This document shows, one piece after another, positions 43,995-52,913 of a DNA stretch of 64,000 nucleotides (positions are counted from its first letter, which is position 1; the number at the start of each line of letters is the position of its first letter). This stretch comes from Duganella sp. CF517 (GTDB taxonomy: Bacteria > Pseudomonadota > Gammaproteobacteria > Burkholderiales > Burkholderiaceae_D), in NCBI RefSeq assembly GCF_900110275.1, contig NZ_FODC01000001.1, positions 186,001-250,000 of the forward strand, given 5' to 3'. The position numbers and the translations under genes were made by a program. The notes under the pieces were generated by a model that searched no databases, was not told the origin of the DNA, and saw only the letters and a program-made list of their open reading frames with translations.

Positions 43995-45092
43995 CTAATC
44001 ACTCGCCGCAGCGGCGTCCGCGTCCAGTGGACGTAACATGTAGCCGACCGTGGCCCTTGAAACGCTGCCGTCGTGGCGTGGCAGGAAGCAATCCCATCCC
44101 AAGCGCCGGGCGAGGCCAGGTTGGCTGGTCAGGACCACGCGCCGTACGCACGGCGGTTTTAGCAGGAGCCTGACCTCGAACCGCAGATTTGGCAGCCCGA
44201 ACAGCGACACCATCTTCTCCAGCGCCACGGCGGCGGCGCTGCGGGGAAGGAAGCGCTCGGCGTCGACGGGGTCAAGCGGACCGATGTTCAACCGGACGCG
44301 AAGATCCCTGCGGCGCAACCGCTGCCCCAGCGCCGCGCCGCAGCCAAGCTTGGCGACGTTTCCGCCCAACTTGCTGCGCTTGTTTACCGGAATGTCATCC
44401 CAGGCTTCGACGAATGGCTCCAGCTCAACCGGCACGCCAAAGTGATGCGTCAATACCTGGGAAACCGAACTCGCCGCCACAGGTCTGGTACGTAGCAAGG
44501 CGGCGTAGTAGCCCCCGACCTCGTCGGTGACGCCGTGCGCCGCACCGTCAGACAGCCCGCCATCGCGATGACCCGCCAAGGCTCTCAACAACGGTAGCTG
44601 AGCATCCTGGTCGCCCATGTCGAAGCGGTGTTCCAGGCGGTACTTTCCCCAAGCTTCGAAAAACATGCCCACCATGCGTTGGGAAAACAGGTCGATAAAA
44701 GCGCGCGCGCTGCTTTCATGATCCCGACGCAGCGCTGCACCAACGCGTTCCGTCTTATGCGAAGGCAGCGTTCCGTTCGCGCCCAATAGTCCCAGGAAGG
44801 CGGGCGTCAGGCATATCTTCGCACCGTCGCCCCGCACGGCCCGCAGCAGATCGATGTCGCTCCGGCAGTCGGCCGGCTCCGCCCACAGCGCTTCGATTTC
44901 GCTCGCCGGAAAGCTCATTGAAAGACTATTCTGAAAGCGCAGCACCTGGGACAGCGCCTGGTCATACGGGACGCCGCCATGCCTCAGCCAACGCACAAGG
45001 ATGCGCAGGCTCTGGTAAAACTGGAACCGTTCCGGCGCATCGAGCAACCCCTGGATTACGCTAACTTCAGATAGCCGCTTCTTGGCTTGCAT
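43995..45092 (-). CDS. tssG: T6SS baseplate subunit TssG
   Basis: 365-residue baseplate wedge protein (ImpH/VasB family). Typical stretches are RFQFYQSLRILVRW, LRFQNSLSMSFPASEIEAL, LTPAFLGLLGANGTLPSHKTE, RAFIDLFSQRMVGMFFEAWGKYR and the C-terminal VRLLLKPPCV-LGWDCFLP. Its start lies inside the 3' end of tssF (37-nt overlap), the usual TssFG coupling, and it works as part of the TssK-F-G wedge complex. 145 nt separate it from vgrG. Confidence 0.95.
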   Translation of the reverse strand: MQAKKRLSEVSVIQGLLDAPERFQFYQSLRILVRWLRHGGVPYDQALSQVLRFQNSLSMSFPASEIEALWAEPADCRSDIDLLRAVRGDGAKICLTPAFLGLLGANGTLPSHKTERVGAALRRDHESSARAFIDLFSQRMVGMFFEAWGKYRLEHRFDMGDQDAQLPLLRALAGHRDGGLSDGAAHGVTDEVGGYYAALLRTRPVAASSVSQVLTHHFGVPVELEPFVEAWDDIPVNKRSKLGGNVAKLGCGAALGQRLRRRDLRVRLNIGPLDPVDAERFLPRSAAAVALEKMVSLFGLPNLRFEVRLLLKPPCVRRVVLTSQPGLARRLGWDCFLPRHDGSVSRATVGYMLRPLDADAAAASD

Positions 45093-46879
45093 CGGATGAG
45101 TTCCTTGTCGGATTCTTTGGAGAGAACGACCAATTCGATGAAGCTGTTAACCTGCACGTACATCCCCAGCAACTGGTCGATGACTTCCACGAACAGCAGC
45201 AATCCGCTGCCGACGAAAGCTTCCTCGTCAACCGTCATGCGCATCTCGGTCCCGTGCACCAGGGAGGCGCCGTGCTTTTGCCGTATCCATGCGACTGTTT
45301 CGGCTTGTTCCAGGCCGGTGATGCCTTCTATCTGACGCCGTGAAATCGGTGACTGCGGCAGGTCGTAAAGCGCCAGCATTTCCCGAAAGGCCGGTAGGCC
45401 ACCCTGTGACAACGTTCGATGGTTCAACGTCAAATGGGAAATCAGCCGCCAATGTTGTCCCCCTTGAGAGAAACGATAGGTCTTGGTGGGCCTGCGCAGG
45501 AGGCGAACCGAGTAGCTGTCAGCGTCGTGGAGCGGTGTCAGATCCCCGGCCGCTTGCTGATACTTCAAGGCGCTGGGTAAATCCTTGTTGGTGCAGCTGA
45601 GCTTAATCGACAGGCTTGTCTTTTCGACTTGCATGGGATTGAAGTCGCTGTCGACCAGGGTGATGCGCTTTTCATGTCCGGGGCTGGTAACGGCCAGCCT
45701 GGCATCGTTGCGAACGACCCAATACTGCCCTTTTTTTGTTGCGTCCTCGCCGTGGCGCAGCGAATAGAACGGGCGAAATTCGGTCACCAGTTCCTTCTGC
45801 TCGCGACGGCGCACCATCTTGACCGAGTCGATCGAATACACCTCGAAGGCTTGTGGCCGCGCGGCGTCCGCCGAGACGCCGTAATCGGCGGTCAGATGCG
45901 TCACCGATATCGGCTGACCGGGCCGCTGGAAAAGGTTGACGACGGGACTGCATCCCAACAGCAGATTCGCTGCGGACAAGCCCGACAGCATACGGGCATC
46001 GTTTGAGTCCGGCCGCAGCCCGGCCAAGGCCACATGCAACGTCAACCGGCGACACCCGGGTGGAAGGAACGCCCGCAACGCCGACAGGTCGATATCGAAG
46101 AAATTGAACTTTTCCGGAAAAACAAAATATTCGCTGAGCACGCGATAGGCCACGTGCGAGCGCGCGTCGAACGGGATGAGCGCCTCGTCCTCGGCGAACC
46201 CGACCGGTGCAAGCGGCAAGGCCGGCAACTCTATCCAGCGTCCCTCCTCGACTTCCACGTAGGCGCGCACGGCACGCAGGAACAACACATCGCGCAGCGC
46301 GGCGCAAAACGAGGGTTCGCCATCGATGAACACGCGCAGCGCCCGAAGCTCGGCCGGCACGTTACCTTCAATGACAATACTCATTGAAGAGCTGGCGGAC
46401 GCGGGCACGGTGACATTAGCGGGCGCTCGTATCAATGCATCGAACCGGGCGGCCGTCAGTGCCATCGGCGAAAGCACGATCTCATACGCGGTTTTGAAGC
46501 GGCAGCGCACGCCGTCGACGGCGCCGGAATCCATTTCGGTGCCGCGCGGGACGCTCAATGCCGGCGCCTCGCCCGCGGATTTGACGCAGGGATGCACGGC
46601 GCGCACGATCGAACAAGACGGGAATGGTCGTAGGTAGTGCGGGAACATCGACTCCAACAACGCTTCGGTGAATTCCGGATAGCTGTCGTCGAGCCGCTTC
46701 GCCACGCGCGCCGACAGCAGTGCGACGGACTGTATCAGTTGCTCAACATGCGGGTCGGGGCAAGTGTCGTCGCTGAGCTGTAATCCGCCACCCACACCGG
46801 GATAGCGTTCATAAAATTCCCGGCCGAGACGGCGCAGATAAATAAGTTCACGCTCGAAATACGGCAGTAATTCCTCCAT
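45056..46879 (-). CDS. tssF: T6SS baseplate subunit TssF
   Basis: 607-residue baseplate protein (ImpG/VasA), normal length. The N-terminus EELLPYFERELIYLRRLGREFYERYPGVGGGL and SDDTCPDPHVEQLIQSVALLSARVAKRLDDSYPEFTEALLE are diagnostic. The middle contains VARAVHP-like and LSEYFVFPEKFNFFDI blocks, with the C-terminus FVEVIDQLLGMYVQVNSFIELVV. It heads the TssF-TssG group and diverges from tssK. TssE, which often precedes it, is absent. Confidence 0.96.
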   Translation of the reverse strand: MEELLPYFERELIYLRRLGREFYERYPGVGGGLQLSDDTCPDPHVEQLIQSVALLSARVAKRLDDSYPEFTEALLESMFPHYLRPFPSCSIVRAVHPCVKSAGEAPALSVPRGTEMDSGAVDGVRCRFKTAYEIVLSPMALTAARFDALIRAPANVTVPASASSSMSIVIEGNVPAELRALRVFIDGEPSFCAALRDVLFLRAVRAYVEVEEGRWIELPALPLAPVGFAEDEALIPFDARSHVAYRVLSEYFVFPEKFNFFDIDLSALRAFLPPGCRRLTLHVALAGLRPDSNDARMLSGLSAANLLLGCSPVVNLFQRPGQPISVTHLTADYGVSADAARPQAFEVYSIDSVKMVRRREQKELVTEFRPFYSLRHGEDATKKGQYWVVRNDARLAVTSPGHEKRITLVDSDFNPMQVEKTSLSIKLSCTNKDLPSALKYQQAAGDLTPLHDADSYSVRLLRRPTKTYRFSQGGQHWRLISHLTLNHRTLSQGGLPAFREMLALYDLPQSPISRRQIEGITGLEQAETVAWIRQKHGASLVHGTEMRMTVDEEAFVGSGLLLFVEVIDQLLGMYVQVNSFIELVVLSKESDKELIRCKPRSGYLKLA

Positions 46880-47109
46880 CGCTCTCTCCTCGCCCGCCGC
46901 CGACGAAAGCCGTGCGCAGGTGTTCCAGTATCAGCCAACCGACATGATTTATCTTGCGCTCGCGCAACATTGGGGATTAAGGAAAGCGGAAGCCGCCACC
47001 GTGTCTCGGATTGGCACGTCGACAAAGCCTTTGCTGCGAAAACTCAAAGAGTTTCCATGAGGCAGCGTCAAACTCGGTCGATGAGCAACGCAAGCCGACG
47101 GAGAAGACG

Positions 47110-48462
47110 ATGACCATCTCATTAAAAGTATTGTGGGCGGAGGGCCTCACGCTCGATGCGCAGCACTTCCAGCAGTTGGACCTTTACCACGAGTCCCGGC
47201 TACGGCACATCGCTGCCGCCATCAGTCCGTTCGCCTGGGGCGTCCAGCTGGCACGGTGGAGCATTGAGGGCGTCGGCAGCAACTCGTTGTATGCCAAGGC
47301 ACTGACGCTGATTTTCAAGGACGGTGAAATCTACCAGGCGCCGCTGTCCGACGAGTTGCCCCTGGCGATAGATTTAAGCAAGCTGCCATCCGACGAGCAG
47401 AGCTTCGTCTTTTACGCGGCGCTGCCGGTCGTCAAGGCGCACGGTGGCAACTTGTCGAATGGCCTTGCACAGCGCGACGATACCCGCTACGTGCCGTTCG
47501 TTGCGGAGACGCCCGACCTTTATACCGATGCATTGAACTCCAATGTTTCCTACATGAGAAAAACGCTGCGGCTGTTCTCGCATCTCGACGTCCGCGACGC
47601 CTACGATTGCATCCCGGTCGTCAAGGTGCGCCGCAAGGCGGACAGTACCTTTGAAATCGACCCGACGTTCATGGCGCCCAGCCTGTCGATCGACGCCGAC
47701 CCGGCCATGCAAAATATGCTGCGGGGCTTGCTTGGAAAGTTGGCCGCGAAAGCGGAGGCGCTGTACCGTTTGCAACGGCAGCCGAGGGGGCACGCCGTCG
47801 AAGCCCACAGCGGCGACGTCTCCTCGTTCTGGATGCTCAATACGGTGAGCGCGGCGAACGCCTCACTTGCGCATTCCGCCAAATCCGGCCACTGTCATCC
47901 AGAGTACCTGTTCGAGAAACTGACGGTGCTCGCCGGCGGTCTGATGGCGTTTTCCCGCAAGTATGTGGTTGCCGATTTGCCCGGTTACGACCACGACAAT
48001 CCGGCGCCCGGATTCGATGCGCTCGATGCCATCATCCGCGAGTTGCTCGATACGGTGATGTCCTCACGATACGTCGTCATTCCGCTCACCGTGGACAAGG
48101 AGCGAGGCCAGTATCACCACGGGAAAATTGACTCGGCACTGATGGACCGGAAGGCTGGACTGTACCTCGCCGTCAGCGCCAATATGCCTGCGCTCAATCT
48201 GGTCTCGGAGGTGCCGCGCCAACTCAAGGTCGCCTCGCCGAACGACATCGACGCGCTGATACGCAGCGCGCTACCCGGGTTGCAGCTAGTGCACTTGGCC
48301 CAGGTGCCGATGGAGGTGCCGGTACGCCCGAACGCCTATTATTTCGCGATTGATAGCCGTGGCGAGCTTTACGAGGCGCTGACAAAGACCCAGGCGATAG
48401 CTATTTTTGCGCCGAGCACCATCCCGGAACTGCGGCTGGAATTGTTCGCCATCACCAACTGA
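47110..48462 (+). CDS. tssK: T6SS baseplate subunit TssK
   Basis: 450 residues, the baseplate-to-membrane-complex adaptor. Diagnostic stretches are VLWAEGLTLDAQHFQQLDLYHESRL, AISPFAWGVQ, DTRYVPFVAETPDL, and the C-terminal head IDALIRSALPGLQLVHLAQVP-VRPNAYYFAIDSRGELYEAL. ATG 47110 follows GGAGA at 7 nt; a longer in-frame reading lacks conservation. TssK is usually followed by tssL and tssM; here those are missing and a decayed sugar-gene copy begins 270 nt later, so the cluster looks interrupted. Confidence 0.95.
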   Translation: MTISLKVLWAEGLTLDAQHFQQLDLYHESRLRHIAAAISPFAWGVQLARWSIEGVGSNSLYAKALTLIFKDGEIYQAPLSDELPLAIDLSKLPSDEQSFVFYAALPVVKAHGGNLSNGLAQRDDTRYVPFVAETPDLYTDALNSNVSYMRKTLRLFSHLDVRDAYDCIPVVKVRRKADSTFEIDPTFMAPSLSIDADPAMQNMLRGLLGKLAAKAEALYRLQRQPRGHAVEAHSGDVSSFWMLNTVSAANASLAHSAKSGHCHPEYLFEKLTVLAGGLMAFSRKYVVADLPGYDHDNPAPGFDALDAIIRELLDTVMSSRYVVIPLTVDKERGQYHHGKIDSALMDRKAGLYLAVSANMPALNLVSEVPRQLKVASPNDIDALIRSALPGLQLVHLAQVPMEVPVRPNAYYFAIDSRGELYEALTKTQAIAIFAPSTIPELRLELFAITN

Positions 48463-48489
48463 GCGGCAAAAGCCTACAGACCGAAACCG

Positions 48490-48515
48490 GCCGTGAGGGG
48501 TATAGCGCTCACGGC
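48490..48515. terminator. Hairpin downstream of tssK
   Basis: GCCGTGAG and CTCACGGC form a perfect 8-bp stem around a 10-nt loop, 27 nt after the tssK stop. No T-run, so probably Rho-assisted or stabilising. Confidence 0.45.
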
Positions 48516-48829
48516 GACAGCAGGAGCGCCACGACCAACAATACGATCGCACAACTCGCGCAGCATTTCAGCGCTGAGCTCACCAAGCATTAGACCGCCA
48601 ACAGCGCCCTTCAGCTCGTGATCCTATGCCACTCGATGATTAACCAAACCTGCAACGGATTGATTTCATTGGCAATTTAACGGCGCCGGGGAACCCGCAA
48701 CCATCAAAAATACCATCAAACTATGCGTGCTAGCCAAGCGCCTTTTGGCTAACGTAAAGCACGCCTCCCGTCGCAGCCAAACCAAGCCGGAATGAACTTC
48801 GCATAGCGGACGCCGCGCCATGCCATGCC

Positions 48830-49090
48830 ATGCCCTATCCCAATTTCGTATGGACGGCCCATCAAATAACATTGCAGGCCTCCTCGGAAGCAGGCTATCG
48901 TCGGCTGCATCACTTTCTTGGAGGCGCGATCTTGCAACAACAGACCGACGACTGTACCGCAGGAAAAACGGCATTGCCCCTTCCGACAACAGGCCACGGA
49001 TTGCGCTGGGACGCGGAGCGCCAAGGTGGCGCCACCGGGCGCGCCGACACGCCCTTCGACGACGCCGCGCTCGCCGGGCCGCGGCGCTGA
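48830..49090 (+). pseudogene. Fragment of SMP-30-like lactonase gene (copy A)
   Basis: Contains the beginning (up to HGLRWDAERQG) joined in frame to the last ~18 codons (ATGRADTPFDDAA) of the lactonase at 51493-52470. The whole beta-propeller is lost. The ATG at 48830 exists here but is ATA in the longer copy. Confidence 0.75.
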
Positions 49091-49101
49091 CGGCGGACAA
49101 T

Positions 49102-49533
49102 TCAGCGCCAGGCCTTCTCGATTTCCTCAAGGCTTTTGCCGCTGGTCTCCGGCAGGCAGCGGAAGATGAAAACATAGCCAGCCGCGCAAATCGCGCCATA
49201 CACCCAGAACGTCATGCCCGTGCCCATCGCGCTGTTAATTAGCGGGAAGGTGTAGGTCAGCAGGAAGCACGCGGCCCACAGCGCCGTGGTGGCGACCGCC
49301 ATGCAGGCGCCGCGCGCCTCGTTGGGGAAGATCTCCGATAGCGCCACCCACGTCACCGGGGCGATCGTCATGGCATAGCAGGCAATGGCCAGCACGACCA
49401 GCAGCAACAACGGCCAGCTCTGCCATCCGGCTAGGTAGCAGCCGCCCAGCAACAGGTAGATCAGCGCCAGGCTGGCGCAGCCCAACAGCATCAGGCGGCG
49501 GCGGCCCCAGCGTTCCACCGTGCCGAGCGCGAC
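49102..49533 (-). pseudogene. 3' fragment of sugar-porter transporter gene (copy A)
   Basis: Encodes the last ~145 residues of the transporter at 52482-53912, including the PESPR-distal helices, FPNEARGACMAVATTALW and CLPETSGKSLEEIEKAWR. Homology stops sharply at 49533 where the frame continues into unrelated sequence, so it has no start or N-terminal half. Confidence 0.85.
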
Positions 49534-49733
49534 TGGCAAGCACAGTGACGGGTCAATCAATTTAAGCACGGCTTTGGAAACAACCGTGCAAAGTCGCACC
49601 GTTTAGTCAGACCCTCACAAATCCCGGGTGTGATTGTAACAAATTGTGAGTTCCGTAATTTTATGTGAACTCGTGCCTATGTCCTTGGTCGAAGTTGCGG
49701 GAACTTTTCCCATAATTAACTAAAGGACGGAAA

Positions 49734-50531
49734 ATGATTTTCGATGACAACCTTGCCGTGCCCATCCTGCTGTTCTGCCTGTCGAACACATTATAAATAT
49801 TGAGCCCGCTACTGCGATGACAATCGGACATACTGCTGATGTGCAGGATATATTAAATATAATTAGTAACGTTTCGACAAATCATATTACTTATTCACAA
49901 GCAATGAAATCCTCCGGTATTGTCCAGACCAATTTGTGGGAGGATAATAATGGTGGTGACTGTGGAGGCGGCTATGATTCATATTCGTCGGACTACGGGT
50001 ATTGGAACCCGGACGGCGGCATTGATTGGGCCGGCAGCAACGCCGTCAGCGACGGCTTCAATGCTGGCGTTGAAACTTCGCTTGCGCAAGTTCATCTGGC
50101 CGGCTCTAACGAGCGCGACAGCGGCTCTTTCGTTAACGTCTATTTTGGAGGCACTACCTCTGACGGGAAAAATGGCGATCAGGCTGTTACCTCCAATCTC
50201 GCCCAAGTTACAGCGGACATTCTAACGGCGACGCCGGAAAATATTCAGTTTGTAAACGTAACGTCGACCACTAACGGCGTGCACACCACTAATTCAGATC
50301 ATTACGTAGGCAATGCGGTAGACATTTATCAGGTGAACGGTCAGTCGATTTCGGGCGCGGGCCGAGATCTGGGCTTGCAGCTAAGCCCAAGCCCTGGCTA
50401 ATCCGAACATCCGCTACGTTGAAGGCCCAGGAGGCAACTGGGCGCGGTCCGAGCCCGGGGAAGCCTGGCATCGATCCGCTGACTTGCCTACGATGAATAA
50501 CCACGTGCACTGGAGCACATTCAGGGATTGA
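49734..50531 (+). pseudogene. Zinc peptidase-like (M15-type motif) putative effector, frameshifted
   Basis: The main open stretch (49817-50401) encodes a protein with SDHYVGNAVDIYQ, the HxxGxAxD-type zinc motif of D,D-peptidases and related peptidoglycan enzymes. After a frame change near 50390 the other frame continues ALANPNIRYVEGPGGNWARS and ends NNHVHWSTFRD-stop at 50531, supplying the expected second HxH ligand. At the 5' end, ATG 49734 (with AAAGGA) opens a third segment that needs another shift near 49780; the two shifts cancel. This looks like one gene with two indels, or sequencing errors. No signal peptide; it fits a T6SS-type cell-wall effector. An exported small protein follows at 9 nt. 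Confidence 0.6.
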
Positions 50532-50539
50532 GGAAAAAA

Positions 50540-51052
50540 ATGGTTATTAAACATTTGATATTCGGTACATCGATGGTTGCAGCGACGATCTGTTTCGCTA
50601 ATCCGTCCCCCGCCGATCAGATTCGGTTTGATGGCTTAGGCGATCTTAAAGTTGGTCAAAGCTTTAGCGAGGTGTCCAAACTACTGCCAAATGAAGTTTT
50701 CCCCGTCGCATCAAAACTTCGAGCGTCATCCGACTGCTATCACGTCTCGCCCGTCAAACATCCAGGCATGACGCTGATGTTCAAAAAAGATCATCTCGTC
50801 CGTATTGACGTCACCCAGCCGCTATTCCGAACATCAAGTGGACTAGGAATTGGTGATGACTTTAATGCTCTAAAGCTGCGCTATCATGAGGCAGTGCTGC
50901 AACAACAGAACGGCGCACCGGAGCAGAAGCAAGTCACGATCGTCTCTCCTGATAAACTTTACGCCTTCAGGTTCACTTTCGATCAGTCCAGGATCGACAG
51001 TATCTCCGCCGGACAGGCCGATGCTGTCGCTTTAGACGAAGGCTGTTATTAG
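50540..51052 (+). CDS. Exported protein, candidate immunity to the zinc-peptidase effector
   Basis: 170 residues with signal peptide (IKHLIFGTSMVAATICFANP) and two later cysteines (SDCYHVS near 70 and the C-terminal GCY) likely to form a disulfide. No known domain identified. AGGA lies 5 nt before ATG 50540, only 8 nt after the end of the frameshifted peptidase-like gene, and a strong hairpin follows the stop. The pairing of a periplasmic protein with a putative cell-wall enzyme matches T6SS effector-immunity layout; no direct evidence beyond this. Confidence 0.65.
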   Translation: MVIKHLIFGTSMVAATICFANPSPADQIRFDGLGDLKVGQSFSEVSKLLPNEVFPVASKLRASSDCYHVSPVKHPGMTLMFKKDHLVRIDVTQPLFRTSSGLGIGDDFNALKLRYHEAVLQQQNGAPEQKQVTIVSPDKLYAFRFTFDQSRIDSISAGQADAVALDEGCY

Positions 51053-51074
51053 TACGTGAAGTTTGTTCCAACTT

Positions 51075-51107
51075 CATGCCGCAAGTGCCTAACCGCCTTG
51101 CGGCATG
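51075..51107. terminator. Strong hairpin after the immunity candidate
   Basis: CATGCCGCAAG (51075-51085) and CTTGCGGCATG (51097-51107) form a perfect 11-bp stem with an 11-nt loop, 22 nt after the stop. Likely transcription terminator or mRNA-end stabiliser; T-run not evident. Confidence 0.6.
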
Positions 51108-51174
51108 ACTCCGTGCTTCGTTCTCCTTCACCAGACAGGTGCGCCGGCGTTGTTATCAAATAACCGGGGAAATC

Positions 51175-51378
51175 ATGAAACGTTCGTATACGCCGCGCCC
51201 GTTGACGGCGTTGGTGTCAAGACCGAGTAAGCGAGGGCCACAGGGTACTGGGACGGTGCGGGCGGGTGGAACTATGGCGATTGATTGCTCTCGAAGCGGC
51301 GGTACGTGGAACGAGATCATCGCCAACTGCAACCTGATCGCGGTCGCACCCGACTTGGGCCAAGCGCCTTTTGGCTAA
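51175..51378 (+). CDS. Small hypothetical protein (67 aa)
   Basis: MKRSYTPRPLTALV start with GGGGA 4 nt upstream; basic N-terminal half and a C-terminal DCSRSGGTWNEIIANC segment with two cysteines. No family recognised. The last ~20 nt fall within the duplicated segment (GQAPFG-stop), so the frame may be a chance product of the duplication edge or the remnant of a longer gene. Confidence 0.3.
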   Translation: MKRSYTPRPLTALVSRPSKRGPQGTGTVRAGGTMAIDCSRSGGTWNEIIANCNLIAVAPDLGQAPFG

Positions 51379-52913
51379 CGCAAGTCACGCCTCCCGTCGC
51401 AGCCAAACCAAGCCGGAATGAACTTCGCATAGCGGACGCCGCGCCATGCCATACCCTATCCCAATTTCGTATGGACGGCCCATCAAATAACATTGCAGGC
51501 CTCCTCGGAAGCAGGCTATCGTCGGCTGCATCACTTTCTTGGAGGCGCGATCTTGCAACAACAGACCGACGACTGTACCGCAGGGAAAACGGCATTGCCC
51601 CTCCCGACAAAAGGCCACGGATTGCGCTGGGACGCGGAGCGCCAAGGCTGGTGGTGGTCCCAGCCGCAAAGCGCCAGTCTGTACTACCTGGGCGGCAATG
51701 CCGGCGCTCCGGTGCGGCGCCGCTTCCCCGACAGCGTGCGCACGCTCGCCACTTGCGCGAGCGGCGCCCTGCTGCTGGGCTTCGCCAAGAAACTGTGCGC
51801 CCTGACCAGGCCGTTGAGCGTCACACGTGGCAAGGCGGACGAACCTGCGGCGACGGTGTTATGCGTGGTCGACGCCGCCGAGCCGCGCACGGCTATCGGT
51901 GACGGCCGCACCGACCGCAGCGGGCGTTTTGTTTTTGGTACACGCAATATCGGCGCCGATCAGCGTCCGATCGGCAGTTTCTACCAGTACTCGGCCGACC
52001 ATGGCGTGCGCCGGCTGGCGCTGCCCACAGTGGTTTCGGCTAGCGCCATCTGCTTCAGCGCGGACGGGCGCACACTCTATTTCGCCGACGCCGCCCACGG
52101 CGTGCTGCACGCGGCGGACTATGACTCGGAGCTGGCCAGCGTGGGCAGGTTGCGTCCCTTCGCCGCGGCCGCGCAGCCACGCGCCGCCGTTCATGACGCG
52201 CTGGTCGACCAGCAAGGCTGCGTCTGGATCGCACAGGGCGCCGGCGGCGCCCAGGGGACGCTTGCGCGCCATAGCCCCGACGGTACGCGACTGTGCGCCA
52301 TCGCGCTGCCGGATCCGACGCCGGCCAGCATGGCCTTCGGCGGCGCCGCGCTCGATACGCTGCTGCTTACCGGCGCCCGGGGCGGCTTTCGGGCCGCCTC
52401 GCCGGATGGCGCCACCGGGCGCGCCGACACGCCCTTCGACGACGCCGCGCCCGCCGGGCCGCGGCGCTGACGGCGCGCCCTTCAGCGCCAGGCCTTCTCG
52501 ATCTCCTCCAGGCTTTTGCCGCTGGTCTCCGGCAGGCAGCGGAAGATGAACACATAGCCGGCCGCGCAAATCGCGCCATACACCCAGAACGTCATGCCCG
52601 TGCCCATCGCGCTGTTAATTAGCGGGAAGGTGTAGGTCAGCAGGAAGCACGCGGCCCACAGCGCCGTGGTGGCGACCGCCATGCAGGCGCCGCGCGCCTC
52701 GTTGGGGAAGATCTCCGACAGCGCCACCCACGTCACCGGGGCGATCGTCATGGCATAGCAGGCAATGGCCAGCACGACCAGCAGCAACAACGGCCAGCCC
52801 TGCCATCCGGCCAGGTAGCAGCCGCCCAGCAACAGGTAGATCAGCGCCAGGCCGGCGCAGCCCAACAGCATCAGGCGGCGGCGGCCCCAGCGCTCTACCG
52901 TGCCGAGCGCGAC
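51359..52913. repeat. Intact source copy (B) of the 48733-49533 duplicate
   Basis: Contains the complete lactonase gene and the 3' third of the sugar-porter gene. Copy A is a shortened version in the same orientation 2.6 kb away. Because only this copy has complete flanking genes, it is probably the original. Confidence 0.85.
51493..52470 (+). CDS. SMP-30/gluconolactonase-like protein, probable sugar lactonase
   Basis: Beta-propeller lactonase family, ~325 residues; the start is uncertain (TTG at 51493 is the first available, as an upstream ATG seen in copy A is ATA here). Family landmarks: LRWDAERQGWWWS, GRFVFGTRNIGADQRPIGSFYQY (the Asn metal ligand), ICFSADGRTLYFAD, and VHDALVDQQGCVWIA (the catalytic Asp region). 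The first metal ligand, Glu of GEG in relatives, appears as His in KGHGLRWD, so activity is not assured. In this sugar locus the natural reaction would be opening of galactono-lactone to galactonate. Convergent with the sugar transporter gene, 11 nt apart. Confidence 0.7.
   Translation: MQASSEAGYRRLHHFLGGAILQQQTDDCTAGKTALPLPTKGHGLRWDAERQGWWWSQPQSASLYYLGGNAGAPVRRRFPDSVRTLATCASGALLLGFAKKLCALTRPLSVTRGKADEPAATVLCVVDAAEPRTAIGDGRTDRSGRFVFGTRNIGADQRPIGSFYQYSADHGVRRLALPTVVSASAICFSADGRTLYFADAAHGVLHAADYDSELASVGRLRPFAAAAQPRAAVHDALVDQQGCVWIAQGAGGAQGTLARHSPDGTRLCAIALPDPTPASMAFGGAALDTLLLTGARGGFRAASPDGATGRADTPFDDAAPAGPRR

Larger units (their letters stand above)
48733..49533. repeat. Decayed duplicate (copy A) of the 51359-52913 segment
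   Basis: Near-identical to 51359-52913 from GCCAAGCGCCTTTTGGCTAA to GTGCCGAGCGCGAC, but ~754 nt of the lactonase gene are missing. The deletion joins CCAAGG to TGGCGCCACC at about 49026. Scattered substitutions separate the copies. Direct repeats of this size around the 1.8-kb effector segment could mediate its loss. Confidence 0.85.
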
